Source of the DNA: Amphibalanus amphitrite
Taxonomy: Eukaryota; Arthropoda; Thecostraca; Balanomorpha; Balanidae
Reading direction: 5' to 3'
DNA length: 64,000 nt
Assembly (NCBI RefSeq): GCF_019059575.1
Contig: NW_024882731.1
Span: 1 to 64,000, forward strand
Below, piece after piece: positions 1 to 11,098 of this stretch. Within the stretch, counting starts at the first letter, position 1; the number at the start of each line of letters is the position of its first letter. The notes under the pieces were generated by a model, which made no database searches, was not told the DNA's origin, and saw only the letters and a program-made list of their open reading frames with translations. A program made the position numbers and the translations under genes.

Positions 1-122
1 CTATGCAAGGTCATAAGCAGGCTATACCGGAGACGACCGGACTATGCAAGGTCATAAGCAGGCTATACCGGAGACGACCGGACTATGCAAGGCCATAAGC
101 AGGCGATACCGGAGACGACCGG
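1..122. repeat. Tandem repeat, three copies of a 41-bp unit
   Basis: Three head-to-tail copies of a 41-bp unit start at 1, 42 and 83. Each ends in the core CCGGAGACGACCGG. The first two copies are identical and the third has a few substitutions. The array may continue to the left of the window. Confidence 0.9.
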
Positions 123-273
123 CTCATAATCAAGCTCTGCATTGAAACGACATCATTGAGACACTTGTTATTAAACTTGAGATAAAAAGCCAGTTTGACT
201 CAGCAGGTTAAAGTCGGTATGACTGGGGTAAGACATAAGCGGAAAGCAGCTCCGTATAGCATTGCCTTCGTAA

Positions 274-299
274 CGTTGTCTTCGTATACGAAGACAACG
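274..299. repeat. Perfect 26-bp palindrome
   Basis: The 13 bases at 274-286 are the exact reverse complement of 287-299, with no spacer (centre GTATAC). No function is visible. Confidence 0.85.
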
Positions 300-733
300 A
301 TTGCATTGCTAGAGGCGTGACGCAAAAACCGTCAAGTGACACACCCGGATAATGCATGTAGTTTGAGAGAAAACTCTGTCTGGGGGCTCAAACATAGCTC
401 TGGTATTGCAGCCGGCATTCGGCAGTACCGGGAACGACGGGAGCATAAGCGAGCTATATATACTGAGCTGATGAGTTACTGAATTTGAGAGATGCTATGC
501 TCTACTGGACATTTCATTACTTTAATAATTTGTTTGAGATATTTAAGATATCGAGTGCAAATTATCCTATGTGCTTCTAACGAGGTATTACGCATTGGGC
601 TATGGAAACGGCCGGGAGATACCTACGTACTAATTTCTCCGACGGCTGCACCGGAGACGACCGGAGCCGAGACTGCACTAAGCCGACAACGCAGCTGTGA
701 AATGTGTTACGGAAATTTGACCAGTAGTACGTA

Positions 734-867
734 TTTTATTGGTTTGCCATTAACAAGGCGGCAGCACCGGAGTCGACCGGAGCCTATGCTAGCTCGACCC
801 TTTTATTGGTTTGCCATTAACAAGGCGGCAGCACCGGAGTCGACCGGAGCCTATGCTAGCTCGACCC
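734..867. repeat. Exact 67-bp tandem duplication
   Basis: Positions 734-800 and 801-867 are identical. A diverged partial third copy lies at about 933-984. The identity against an otherwise decayed background points to a recent duplication. Confidence 0.9.
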
Positions 868-1700
868 TGAGACGACAACGCTTTGAACGCGCGCTCGACT
901 CAAACGCAGCGCTAGCTGAATATGCTACTGAAATTTGACCAGTATTTTACTGGTTTGCCATTAACAAGGCGGCAGCACCGGACTCGGGTGCGACCGTAGC
1001 ATAAACAAGTTATTCATATACTTATATATATACTTATATATATACTGATAATATGCACTGAGCCGACAACGCAGCTGTGATGCCTATAAACGACGGAAAA
1101 GTCGCAAATAGTGCAGCCTTTTCTTTACATAGTCTGCCGTTTAATACGAAGAACCGGCAATGCCGATAAAATGACCGGACAAACAAGCCAACTTGTGTTA
1201 CCTAAAAATGTGGTATGTGGCGTGCCAACATGGCGTACTCTAAGTAATAGCCGGTAACACTTGGCATGGCCGGAGAAAAATCCAACATGTCCTGAGCCAG
1301 TGCAATTGAGAGGCCTTTATGCTACTGTCTCATGCCAGAAAACGCAGCATTTAATGCGTCAGGCTGCCCTGTGTGCCGGAGACAACCGGAACTTGACTAC
1401 TAATGGAATAATATTGCCAAGTGACGCGTACTTCTGCTCATTTCTGCTCGTTAGAGAAAAAAAGCAAACCATAGACGCACGGGGCACGCGTTAAGCGAGC
1501 CCTGTACTGAGGCAGCAATGCATAATGAGTCGTGTTACCCAAGGCTACTTTGTGTTACCAGAGTTTTATTATTTTTTTTATTTTGCAAAACGCCCGGAGA
1601 CGACCGAGGTTGAGGCAAGCGATGCACTGAGACGCCAATGCAGCGGTGGAAAAGCTCATATGTACTAATCCATCGCAAAATTTTCATGCCAGGCTGCTGT

Positions 1701-3281
1701 AATAGCTGTAGTGATGTAGCTGTAAGTTATTTGTCCATCACTCACTTATGTATCTGCGTCCGAATCTGGTCAATGCGAATCGCCTCCTGCGGGAGAGAGG
1801 TCAGTAGGTCAATGCCCCGGGGGCCCAGTGGGCAGGTCGGCCGGACTAGTGTCCGGGCCGCGCCGGCCAGGCACCAGACGCCGATAAATGCCCCGAGGCA
1901 TGAGCAGCTGATGCGGCTGGCGACCGTCCACGGCACAGACGGGGAAGGAAACCGGTAGGCGGGGACGGAATTAGACCGTCCCATGCAGCTCAAAACTCAG
2001 CGAGAAGTTAGATTTTGCTTGATTGGTGCTACCTATAGGTACTTAGGTAATTTACAAACGAGCCTCCTAAAATGCGAAAATCATGCTGCTAGACCGGAGG
2101 TTGACGAGGTAGACCGGAGGGCCGAGAATATTGCGCGCACAGCACAGACTGTCAAGCTCGCACGTAACGCGAAACATTAAGATGTCATCAGCGATGAAAC
2201 CAGTCAGACTTGGAAAGTCAAGTCCAAGCAAAGAATCTAGATGCAATATCTGCTGATCGGCAATGCGGCCGCAAAGGTATCGACATAGTTATCACTAATG
2301 CGATCTCCAAGACACCTCACCTCCAGTGCTGTCAAGCAGCAGCAGTGTCGAAAAAAAACACGACACGTCACGAAAAGCAGGAAGCGCCGCGCTCAGCCCA
2401 CGGCTCAGTGGCTGACTGCTCTCGGCGGCGCTGCGAGCGCGAATGACCCGGGCTCGGGTCATGCGGACCTGACGAGCGGGCGGTATGACGCAATCACATG
2501 GGCGGCGCTCGCCCTCACCGCGGAGAAAAAACATTATCAGTTGACTTATAATGTTACATTTCAATCAGGGGTTACGTATGCCGTTTTCGGCTGAGGGATC
2601 ATGAATATAATGCTCTTTGTATGTGCTCAATACTCATAAGGTGGGCGCTAAGATGCGCGCCACCGTTTTTATGCCTAAAATAAACATTCGAGAGGAGCAT
2701 GCAAATCCTTTCCCAGCTGATACAGGGTTAAAATAGCAACCGTAGTGCTTACATCGCTGTCAAGGACTCTCTTACGGAACACGAGCACGCAAGATAAGCC
2801 ACAGGAAATAAATCCCAAGCAGTTTCAGTCATAAACTTTTAGTATGTTTATGAGTAAATGTGTTATTTACTGCCCTGCCAGGCTCATCTCATGGCATAAG
2901 CCGAAGAGATGAAATGGTTATCTTTTAACAAGTTTTAATCTAAAGGTTGCCTTGATAAAGCTCAACAGTGTGCTGTGTGAGTTTACGACTGTTGAAATGT
3001 CGCCCACTTCATGCAGAGCTGCAGTACGAGGGGCCGATAACATTTATTTTTTAAATGGTCGAGGTATTATAATAAATGACCACACAACGTCACATAGCAG
3101 CGAGTGATTTATTTTGGCATTTCCTTTTTGTGTATAGGTAGTATGCAGTGCTATGTTGGATAAATACATTCCTACGTCCATGAAGTGACAGCTGCAAAAA
3201 CGTAAAGAACTGCACTACTAAATCATCCTTGAGAGCTTACGCTTCAGCATTAAATCTGCAATGAAACGCCAAAGCTGATTC
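1701..3281. other. Intergenic, no gene recognised
   Basis: Only short ORFs without recognisable domains occur. Minus-strand ORF 1742-1993 and plus-strand ORF 2298-2594 lie in GC-rich patches and have no visible homology or splice context. A small inverted repeat (TGACCCG..CGGGTCA) is at 2443-2460. The remainder is AT-rich unique-looking sequence. Confidence 0.5.
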
Positions 3282-3289
3282 GCCATAGC

Positions 3290-3565
3290 CATAGGCGCGG
3301 GAGCCGGGGGGGGGGGGGGGGCAGTGGGGGCAGCTTGCCCCCACCCCCAACTCTGGGGCCGTGGGGGCGGTGCCCCCACAGCTTTGAGACGGAATACCAC
3401 ACTTTTTTTGCAAATGTTTTCTTTTTTTGTTGAAAAAGCCGAGGGGTGAAAAATAAGTGGCCTAAAACCGGTGAGAAAACTAGATTTGGGGGTACCCTAG
3501 GTTAATCTCTATTATGGTGTGCCCCCCCCCCCCCCCCCAGTCGGAAAGTAGTTCCCGCGCCCCTG
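3290..3565. mobile_element. hAT-like MITE with 8-bp target-site duplication
   Basis: A 276-bp element is flanked by exact 8-bp direct repeats GCCATAGC at 3282-3289 and 3566-3573. Its ends are imperfect inverted repeats: it begins CATAGGCGCGGGA and ends with the complement of CAGGGGCGCGGGA. An 8-bp duplication is the hAT hallmark. Inside are long G and C homopolymers and a stretch (about 3446-3500) closely matching 13142-13197 of the larger element downstream, so the two belong to related families. There is no coding capacity. Confidence 0.8.
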
Positions 3566-3573
3566 GCCATAGC

Positions 3574-5309
3574 GATAGACAAATCTCATGACGTCTTCAG
3601 TTCTTACCGTTGGATTTCGGAGCCGGAAACATCTAACTGAAGCCCGTCCCGTCAGTGATTTGCCATATATCCGTTTTGCCGGCGTTGTTTGGGGTAGTCA
3701 CCAATGCGGATTTGCGGATGCCGTATAAATTTCACCGGGCTGATGCCAGCTCGGTCTAACTGCTCGCCGGGGACTCGTTGGAGTGTGGATCATCTGCGGC
3801 GCGGCGCGGAAAACAGCCGTGTTTCATCTAAAGCGCAGGCCAAGTGCGTCGCTATGCCCGAGGACGGTTCGTTTAACTGTCCCGTGGTTCTAACAAACCG
3901 CCGCCACTATCAGATTTTAAACGGGCCGTGAGAGAAATGGACGGTCAAGTGTTCAGGTCATGTTGGCACATGTTGGTCGTTGGTGGCAAACTGATAACCC
4001 TATATATGGCCTTGCTGGCAACGGGCTTCAGCTTACAAATGTTAACAAGCGGATGTATCCTTTTTCGCTTATCATAAGATATGTACAATCAAATGCTTAG
4101 TTATGACTTGTGCGGCAGCGCACGTGATGTAGCCAGTCGACGAAAAATAAGAAAATCAGCGCGGGAAATAGCAAAATGCCCCAATAACGTGTTTAACTGG
4201 ATCATGACTCCATTTGCTGTAGTATGTACTTATAAGCGTGAAGTTCTCGGACCAATTAAATCCATTGCCTTTTGAATGGTGACGGTGGTCAACATGGTTG
4301 TTTGGCGGGTCAGTGGTGGCGGTGCTAAAATTTCTGTTCAACAAACTTTTTTTGAAGGTAGAAAACATTCGCACCATTCTCCCTCTATACACGGCTGCCC
4401 TATCTATAGGACGTGACACACTTCCCGTCACCTCGGCTCTCCGCTCGGCGGCCGGTCTCCTAAGGGACGCCTCGCCCCGGTCAATCACACGCACGCGCTG
4501 ATAGTGCGATAGCCGCGGCACACTGTGACACGTGGTGGCCCGGTGGGGGAGAGCTGATCGGGCCCCGGGGACGGGGCGGACGGTGACCCGCGGTCAGATA
4601 GACTTAAGACCTGTGTGGCTGAGAGGTCACACAGCCTCTGGATAGGAGTGGTCCGCTGCCGCTATCACGACGTGGTAGATATATTTGGGCAGTGCGTGTA
4701 TGTCAACTAAAAAGCGTTTATTACCGTATATTGTCGCAGCTAAGCCGGCTAACACACGATTCGCGCGTTACGCATGAAAGTCATTTCACCAAACCCCGGA
4801 GTCTTGGTAAGGGAAACGAAAAGAAGCCACCACTCCTTCTGTCACATGTAATTCATAAACTCCTCTCACAGCTTCACCTGCAAATAGGATATAGGACAGA
4901 GTTCGTGGGTGGTTCGTGGCCGCTTCGGGTGTCAGGACGGGCTGGTGACATGGTCTGACCGGCCGCGAACAAAATTAGGTGTCTGGAGGGGCTGCCCTGA
5001 CCGGTCCTGGACCAAATCAGGCGCCAGGACGGCTGGTCTGTACGGTCCCGGGCCACCTCGGTTGTCACAGAAGTAGCGTGGGAGACACCGGCTGCTAAGG
5101 CGGGCGCTATGGGGTGAAGGGGGGGGGGGGGAGCCAGTGGGATGCAGGGTCCGTCGAGGGCTCCGGGTCGACCAAGCGCCTTCCGTTACACGACAACGAA
5201 TATTATGTCGGGCCTGCTATTGTCATCGGGAAAGAAACCACATTCCCTACATAAGCAGAAACGAAACGACAGACACACTGGCGTACCTACCTATGTCTGC
5301 GCCCTGCTA
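3574..5309. other. Intergenic, no gene recognised
   Basis: Several 60-120 residue ORFs occur (for example plus 3704-3931 and minus 4156-4521), but none has a recognisable motif. Around 4900-5070 there are loosely repeated CCAGGACGG/GGTCTG phrases, and a G homopolymer is at about 5120-5131. Confidence 0.5.
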
Positions 5310-5501
5310 GGCGGCTCCAGCGCGCAGTACGACGACTACGGCGGCGGAGAGCACGGCGGCGACTACGGCGGTGGCTACGGCGGCGGCTACGGAGGAGTTT
5401 TTGGCGGCAAAGATGGTAGTTTCGGGGGAAACGAAAGCCCAGATGGTGTCTTCAGCCATGGTGGCGGAGACTTTGACAACCGTCATAGTGAGAGAGATTG
5501 A
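5310..5501 (+). CDS. Possible glycine-rich protein exon or gene remnant
   Basis: The frame ending in TGA at 5501 reads a run of GGY/GGG motifs (Tyr-Asp-Asp-Tyr, then several Gly-Gly-Tyr units, then Gly-Gly-Val-Phe-Gly-Gly-Lys), as in arthropod cuticle or other structural glycine-rich proteins. A weak acceptor-like CTAG lies near 5309-5312, so the left boundary is a guess. After the stop, another frame continues with Asp-Phe-Asp-Gly-Gly-Leu-Glu-Gly at about 5504-5531, which hints at a frameshifted remnant. No start codon, signal peptide or partner exon was identified. It may be a simple-sequence artefact. Confidence 0.3.
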   Translation, partial: GGSSAQYDDYGGGEHGGDYGGGYGGGYGGVFGGKDGSFGGNESPDGVFSHGGGDFDNRHSERD

Positions 5502-8500
5502 CTTTGACGGCGGCCTCGAGGGACGAGGATGAATTTAGAAGCGAGGACGTCCGGCGTAGTGACCACTGATCTGATATAGATCGGGCCGCGACCAAAGCAT
5601 GGACGGGTTCGGTCGGAATGATCCCAGCAGCCACGTTTACCAGCGCTTACCAGTTACCAGTCTGTTTTGTTCCATGGCGAGCGCCAGAAGAGTGCATTGG
5701 TCGATGCTCTTGTTCTTATTTTGCATCCTTGTTATACCATGGATTACCTACTACCTGGATCGGCAACTCCGCGGAATTCCCATTGTATTGCGCGACCGCC
5801 CGAAAGTGCTGCCACCTATCGGGCAGACTGATCCCTGCTAAGGACAGCCCGCCGCCGCCGCCCAGTCAGGCAGCGGCCAATACCAGCAAAGTCCGAAAAT
5901 GACCGGCAAGTTACATGGCCTGAACCAGCCGCGGCTAAGTTTGGCATAGGCCAACAGTGTCGGGTTCCGGAAGAGCGGTCCAGGGCGGTTCCATAGACTA
6001 TGTATCGTTTTGGAAAGAATGGTGTGGTGGGTCGTTTACCGAGCGCGACTGGCCGATTTTACCTCAGCACGTCGTATTGTTAGCTCTCATGGCCAGGCCA
6101 GGCGCCTTCTGCCAGCTGCCTGAAAATACCTTCGATCAAACGACTTTGTCTATCACTCGGGTTGCCCCTGATCAACTTGAGCATTCCAACTCAGTCGTCG
6201 GTAGACCGCAGAGGAAATGTGCCGTCCGCCGTGAAACATCCAAATCATTGCTACAGCCATTTTGACTGACTTATAAAGATCAAGACAAATGCTGTCATAT
6301 CGATTAACGAATATCTGCACCACTGACAATTTCTATCAAGAAGCATTCCATGATTATAAGCTTACCATACACCGTTTCGTTAAAAAACTGTTTCCATATT
6401 GAACTTATATTTGCCGTCGCATGAGCGAATTGCCTACTGAGTACAGGCTGAAACCGATTCTTTCCGCAGTCAGAAATCATGTGCGAGACCGAGAGCCTAT
6501 TCAAATAAACCCCGGTCGCACTCGCATCCATAACACGCACCTCCTTGCGTGCGATTGATGCTATTGCAACTTAATGGATTTGAATAGGTTCTCGTGTGCG
6601 ATTTCCTGACGGTGGAAATAGTCTGTCTCGGCCTGAAGTTCAGAATTTAACACAGGTTCAATGACAACTGTGAACGATGACACACAATGTATACAATGCA
6701 TATTATTGCATAGACTGATAGGTAGGTTTCGAGAAACGACGTGCCACATGCCTACTAAACGGTGTCGTAGCACCAAGCTGGTTTCCAATTCACACCTACC
6801 ACCAGAGTATATCGGGAATAAATGCAAACACGATGCACACGAACGCATTATCCGCTCAATGGGTATGCCCGTAGTGGGTATGTTAGTCAGTTACAAACGC
6901 TGTAATACCTTAAACATTTTCGGCCGAGCCAGTTCACAGTTCACACCCCGGCTGCCTGCTGCCGTCACGTCACACGTGTCCGCAGTGGGCGTGCACCTGC
7001 GAGTGCGTGCATCATAATTCACATCACAAATCACAGGATGCCAATTCAAGTCAGCACACCGTGGAAACTGAACCCATCTCTTTGATCTGAAACGAAGAGT
7101 GAGAGAGGGAAATTAGATACCTGAGCATACCGTAATGAAATGGAGAGTGAGGGCATTCCAAGGCAAACTGTTTCCCCACAACATCACAAAAAGTATTTTA
7201 CATTGCGATGATGTTGGCAAAAAATAAAATAAATAATACCTTGACAAGATACTCCCAAACAAAAGTACCCAAAAGCTTAACACCTTATCTGCTAGGCTTA
7301 CATAGTTTAAAATGGCTTTATCTTACTTAAATCTATCTGCTATCTACACACAGTTTGGCTAGCACTCGTTCTAAAAAGGTGATTGTTATATATCATTCAA
7401 TAGAGGGAAACTCACAAACTTCTTCGTACTACTCTGGACCTTTTGGCTTTGAGAAAAGAAGGAAGCTGATGTCAGGGACCAGGGTCGGCACTCTTTTGTC
7501 ATTTGTGGTTGACAATGGCACTGGCTGCCATTAGGCTTTCTTTTTACTGTCAAATGGTTCAGTTTTTCAGGCTGAGAACATGATTTATTTAAATGTGTTT
7601 TTTTTATTCAATATCATTCAACTATTTATGAAATCAGGGCATTGGCAAGCAGGTTATAAAAATTAGCTGAAATGACATGATGCCAGTCAACTGCTCCTAG
7701 TGTGTTGCACTCTAGTCAGCCGTTCAGAGAAATACGTAGGAAACTGATATGGGTGAGCAGTGAGTCTGAACAGTGAGCAGTTGACCAATTTATAGGTAGG
7801 TATTGGCACTACACAATATAAAACAGAAACCATTTTCAATAGTTGAACAAATATTGAGTTAAAAAATAATGGCACACTAACTGATTTTGCTAAACTAAAA
7901 ACTTAACAAAAACTTAAGCAATTCACAACTAACAATGCATCATCCACCACCTATCATGCGCTGCCAAGACCGAAATTGTATCACAAGCAAAACCATGGCT
8001 ATATCAGCGGCATGTATAAGCTTGAGATATGACGTGTCAAACATATAACAAACATATAAAAACATAAAATTAAACATATAAATAAGTGATTAACCATTCA
8101 ATTACGGAAATTATACGATTTTTAACGACATATGGCGAGAAGCAATGTGCGCCAGTATCGTCAACAGCCGCTCTTTACAGTCATATTTTAGGCCACTCAG
8201 ACCCTCCAACCACAAAAAAACCTTACCAATCTTACCTTGCCATCTTCCTCCATCTTCTGAAACCTTCCAATCTGCTCCAAAGGGGCTTAACTTTTCAAAA
8301 AACAAGGCAAACGATCCTACGACGCGACGCCGACCATTGTTTTGAATAGCACCCGCTCCCCCGCGTCCTTAGCGCTCGACACCACTGCCACCTAGCGGTG
8401 GTCACAAACATCGAGGAGTTGCCGATCCAGGTACTACTTCATCCATGGTTATACTATGTGATTAATGAAAAATCCATTCGTTAAAGTTTATTCTTTATAT

Positions 8501-8846
8501 AAGCACCTATGAGTCTGATGAGTGCAATGCTGCAGCCTGCAAGATACAATTGTCAATAGCTATAGCTTCCGTGAACGTAAAAGGCGAAAGCAACGTCGAT
8601 GATGCCTGAGGGGTGTTCACGGGCACCGCACACTGCTGCGTGCGGTGTGTGCGGTGCGTCCAGCAGGCGTGGGGGTAGGGGATGGGTAGGCGGCTCTGAC
8701 GTCACGGCTGCGTGCGGTGGACGGTCCGCTGTGGCCAGTCCCGACCGGCCACAGCGGTCGCTGTGTGCGGTGACGGAAGGCTGACGTAGGGACGCAGTGG
8801 GCGGAGCTTGGAGGCTGTGTGCGGTCCGACCGCACACAGGGGCGTA
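5502..8846. other. Intergenic, no gene recognised
   Basis: A 55-codon frame at 5674-5841 has a hydrophobic stretch resembling a signal anchor (MLLFLFCILVIPW) but no further support. ORFs 5957-6265 and 6661-7017 are unrecognised. From about 7020 to 8340 the DNA is AT-rich without features. The 8613-8840 segment contains many GTGCGGTG phrases in both orientations, ending in a hairpin at 8815-8839. Confidence 0.5.
8815..8839. repeat. Perfect hairpin, 12-bp arms
   Basis: CTGTGTGCGGTC at 8815-8826 and its exact reverse complement at 8828-8839 are separated by one base. It lies just outside the inverted-repeat element that starts at 8847. Confidence 0.85.
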
Positions 8847-8933
8847 ATTCTTTTTTCCACCCAAAGGAAGGCGCTATACGGAGAATATCCCATTGCGTCA
8901 TTGAAAAGTGACTTACACCTCTCACCGGCCAGC

Positions 8934-9004
8934 TGGCTGCGTGATGTAGTGGTGAGCACACTCGCCTCGTGATCTAATAACTAGGGCTCGATCCCCGCCG
9001 TCGG
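8934..9004 (+). repeat. tRNA-derived SINE-like head
   Basis: A box A-like TAGTGGTGAGCA (8947-8958) and a box B-like GGCTCGATCCC (8985-8995) have near-tRNA spacing and lie in a segment that reads like a decayed tRNA. Its stems do not pair well enough for a functional tRNA, so I call it a SINE-type internal pol III promoter remnant. Confidence 0.5.
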
Positions 9005-9021
9005 CCGAACTTTTTGGCGCG

Positions 9022-9155
9022 TTGTAGGTTAGGTTGTAGGTTTGTAGGTTGTAGGTTTGTAGGTTGTAGGTCTGTAGGTTAGGTTGTAGGTTAGGTTGTA
9101 GGTTGTAGGTTTGTATGTTGTAGGTTAGGTCAGGTGAGGTTAGGTTATGTTTGTT
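9022..9155. repeat. TTAGG/TTGTAGG telomere-like minisatellite
   Basis: The units GTTGTAGG, TTTGTAGG and GTTAGG alternate irregularly. TTAGG is the common arthropod telomere repeat, but here it is interspersed with TTGTAGG and enclosed in an inverted-repeat element, so this is an interstitial tract and not a chromosome end. Confidence 0.75.
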
Positions 9156-9222
9156 TTTGTTTGGTTTGTTTACCAAGAAGCATCTTCGGGTATAGCGCCT
9201 TCCTTTGGTTGGAAAAAAGAAA

Positions 9223-10714
9223 CACGCCACACAGGGCCCGTGAACAGCCCTCAGCTAACTTCCTTCAAGTGCTACATGGGCGTTTGAATCTTCAATCTAA
9301 TATGGCTCTCTTCGTATATAGTTTTGATTAAATTTTTTGTTTTTTTCATCTTCAAAAACTCGAAAATGTACACAATTCAACGGTTCAACCTGCCTAGGAC
9401 TTCAAGAATGCGTAGTTCACGACGGATTAGTTAGCAAATTGTATTTGGTAGCAGCATCTTAATCCCAAATCGAAACTTATACGCCATGTATGTCGAAGTT
9501 GTAGAAAAACATTTCTGTCAGCCATTACAATTATATTGGCATTGCATTTGATGATGATGTGCTGCGCGCCCTAACTCTTCAACAACAACAACAACAGCAT
9601 TTGATGATGATGCGTGCTGGAGATCCGTAGTTGATTTTCTGCACCTGGGGAATAAGAAGACAGTTGTCAGTGAAAATGCGTGCAGTCCTGCACGCAGGTT
9701 TGATAGCTTGGTTATTATATTCATAAGAGACACTTTTGATATTGATATTGAACCCCTGCTGAAGCCTGGACCTCGCTGGTAAGGAAGGTGCCCACATTTC
9801 AATTTCAACTTCAATTTGGCTTCATGTGCTGTGCTTGTTTGGAGTATTCCACCTGTTATTTCTTTTTATACCAAAATCTGACCTGATAATTAAATTCCAT
9901 AAAATTTTCATACACTTTAAAACGTAATGTCTTGACTAAGAATTTGGGCTTTTGGTTGGCCCCCTGGCTCATTGGGCTGCAATTGAGGACGGCATCCTGT
10001 GAATTGTGAGGCAAGGCATTCACTGGTTTCAAAGGCTCTTTAAGTTTACTGTATTTCTCTCACTAACAATAGCTCTAACTAGATAATAAGCATTAGTGTT
10101 TGATTGACATTATGAGTGGGCAAGATCAGGACTCAGGAGTGCTGTTTGGTCAGTTTTTGTATGCACGCTGTCAGCCTGTTGATGTTTCTCTGCTTTTCAT
10201 AAGCTGAATCCAGGTGGGGTGTGTTTCAATCCAATGTGGAAGCCTAGTAATGCCTGCAAGCAACTTCAATGCATGGCAGAATGGCAGCAGGCAGATATAC
10301 AACAAACTGACATGGAAGTTGGAGCAGCCCTTAAGTTTGTTTAGCATATTTTTCAGGCACTAGTTTTAATTCCTAGATCATGTCATTATGTAAATTGTGA
10401 TGTTTCATTGGTAAGCACTGGTTCAACATTTTTAATCAATCAATCAAACATTTTTAATGATTTCACATGCATAAAAATGTTTCTAAAATACCTATAGGCA
10501 AAAGAAATGGGAACTAGAATAAACACCAATTCAGGTTCAGACAGACCATTTTTGTATGATGCCAATATCAATATTGTCAGCATAATGCTCAGCATACAAA
10601 TTACTTATTGATCACTTCATGGTTACCCTCTCAATCTCCTGCCAGTCCTAATTTCTTGCTTGTCATTTGTGATTGTGGGATAGGGTTTTCATTGTAACAA
10701 TCCATGAGAGCTCT
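9223..10714. other. Intergenic, no gene recognised
   Basis: AT-rich DNA with no supported ORF. It contains a short AAC microsatellite at about 9581-9596 and a hairpin with 8-bp arms at 9678-9695 (GCGTGCAG, 2-base loop, CTGCACGC). Confidence 0.5.
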
Positions 10715-10800
10715 GGTTGATAGAAGGTTCCCTTGGTATGGTCATGGAGGGATTTTGGCTGATGGGCATTGTCAGAGAGGGTTCCCTAGGTATGTTCAGG
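10715..10800. repeat. Left part of minisatellite split by a transposon
   Basis: Degenerate units of the form GGTATGGTCAGAGAGGGTTC occur here and resume at 13265. The array is interrupted by the element at 10801-13256. Confidence 0.6.
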
Positions 10801-11098
10801 CACTGGCGGATGCAGGGGGGGCCACGGGGGCCATGCCCCCCCCCCTAAGGCCTAAAGTGGCCTGTTTGGCCCCCCCCAGAAAAACGCCAGAAAAATTGCT
10901 AAGGAAATATACCTTGATGGAGGTTTTTAGCCACTTGGTGAAGTAAAGCTTTCCACAGCATAATATGGAAGCAATATAGTAGCAGTGAGGGTCAGTCAAA
11001 AGTTGCGCGAGCGGAGTCGACCTTAAAAAAAGACTGTTGTTGGCACGTGTTTATGGCGCGGCAGCTGGCAGTTGGCGGTGTTTCGCGTGGTGTGGCAT

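Larger units (their letters stand above)
123..1700. repeat. Degenerate dispersed repeat field
   Basis: No gene is recognised here. Short related phrases recur at irregular spacing: CCGGAGACGACCGG or CCGGAGTCGACCGG near 652, 766, 833, 1376 and 1593, the phrase GCCGACAACGCAGCTGTGA near 672 and 1060, and CATTAACAAGGCGGCAGCACC near 746, 813 and 958. The 148-residue ORF at 492-938 is made of these repeats and is not taken as a gene. The field looks like a decayed satellite or the interior of an unknown element. Confidence 0.6.
8847..9222. mobile_element. Inverted-repeat element with tRNA-like part and TTAGG-like array
   Basis: The left arm 8847-8879 and right arm 9190-9222 are inverted repeats with about one or two mismatches (both contain the core GGAAGGCGCTATAC in inverted order). 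Between them lie a tRNA-like segment (about 8934-9000) and a TTAGG/TTGTAGG array (about 9022-9155). A second, shorter member with the same arm core and the same array type is at 63579-63762. No target-site duplication was clear and no protein is encoded. The superfamily is not assigned. Confidence 0.65.

Noticed and set aside
1-122. Regularly spaced repeats that could suggest a CRISPR array
   Set aside because: The copies are contiguous without unique spacers, and the DNA is clearly eukaryotic.
8934-9004. Functional tRNA gene
   Set aside because: Box A and box B are present, but the acceptor and anticodon stems do not pair properly; also true of 20408-20478.
9022-9155. Chromosome end
   Set aside because: The TTAGG units are interspersed with TTGTAGG, short, and enclosed in an inverted-repeat element with unique DNA on both sides.
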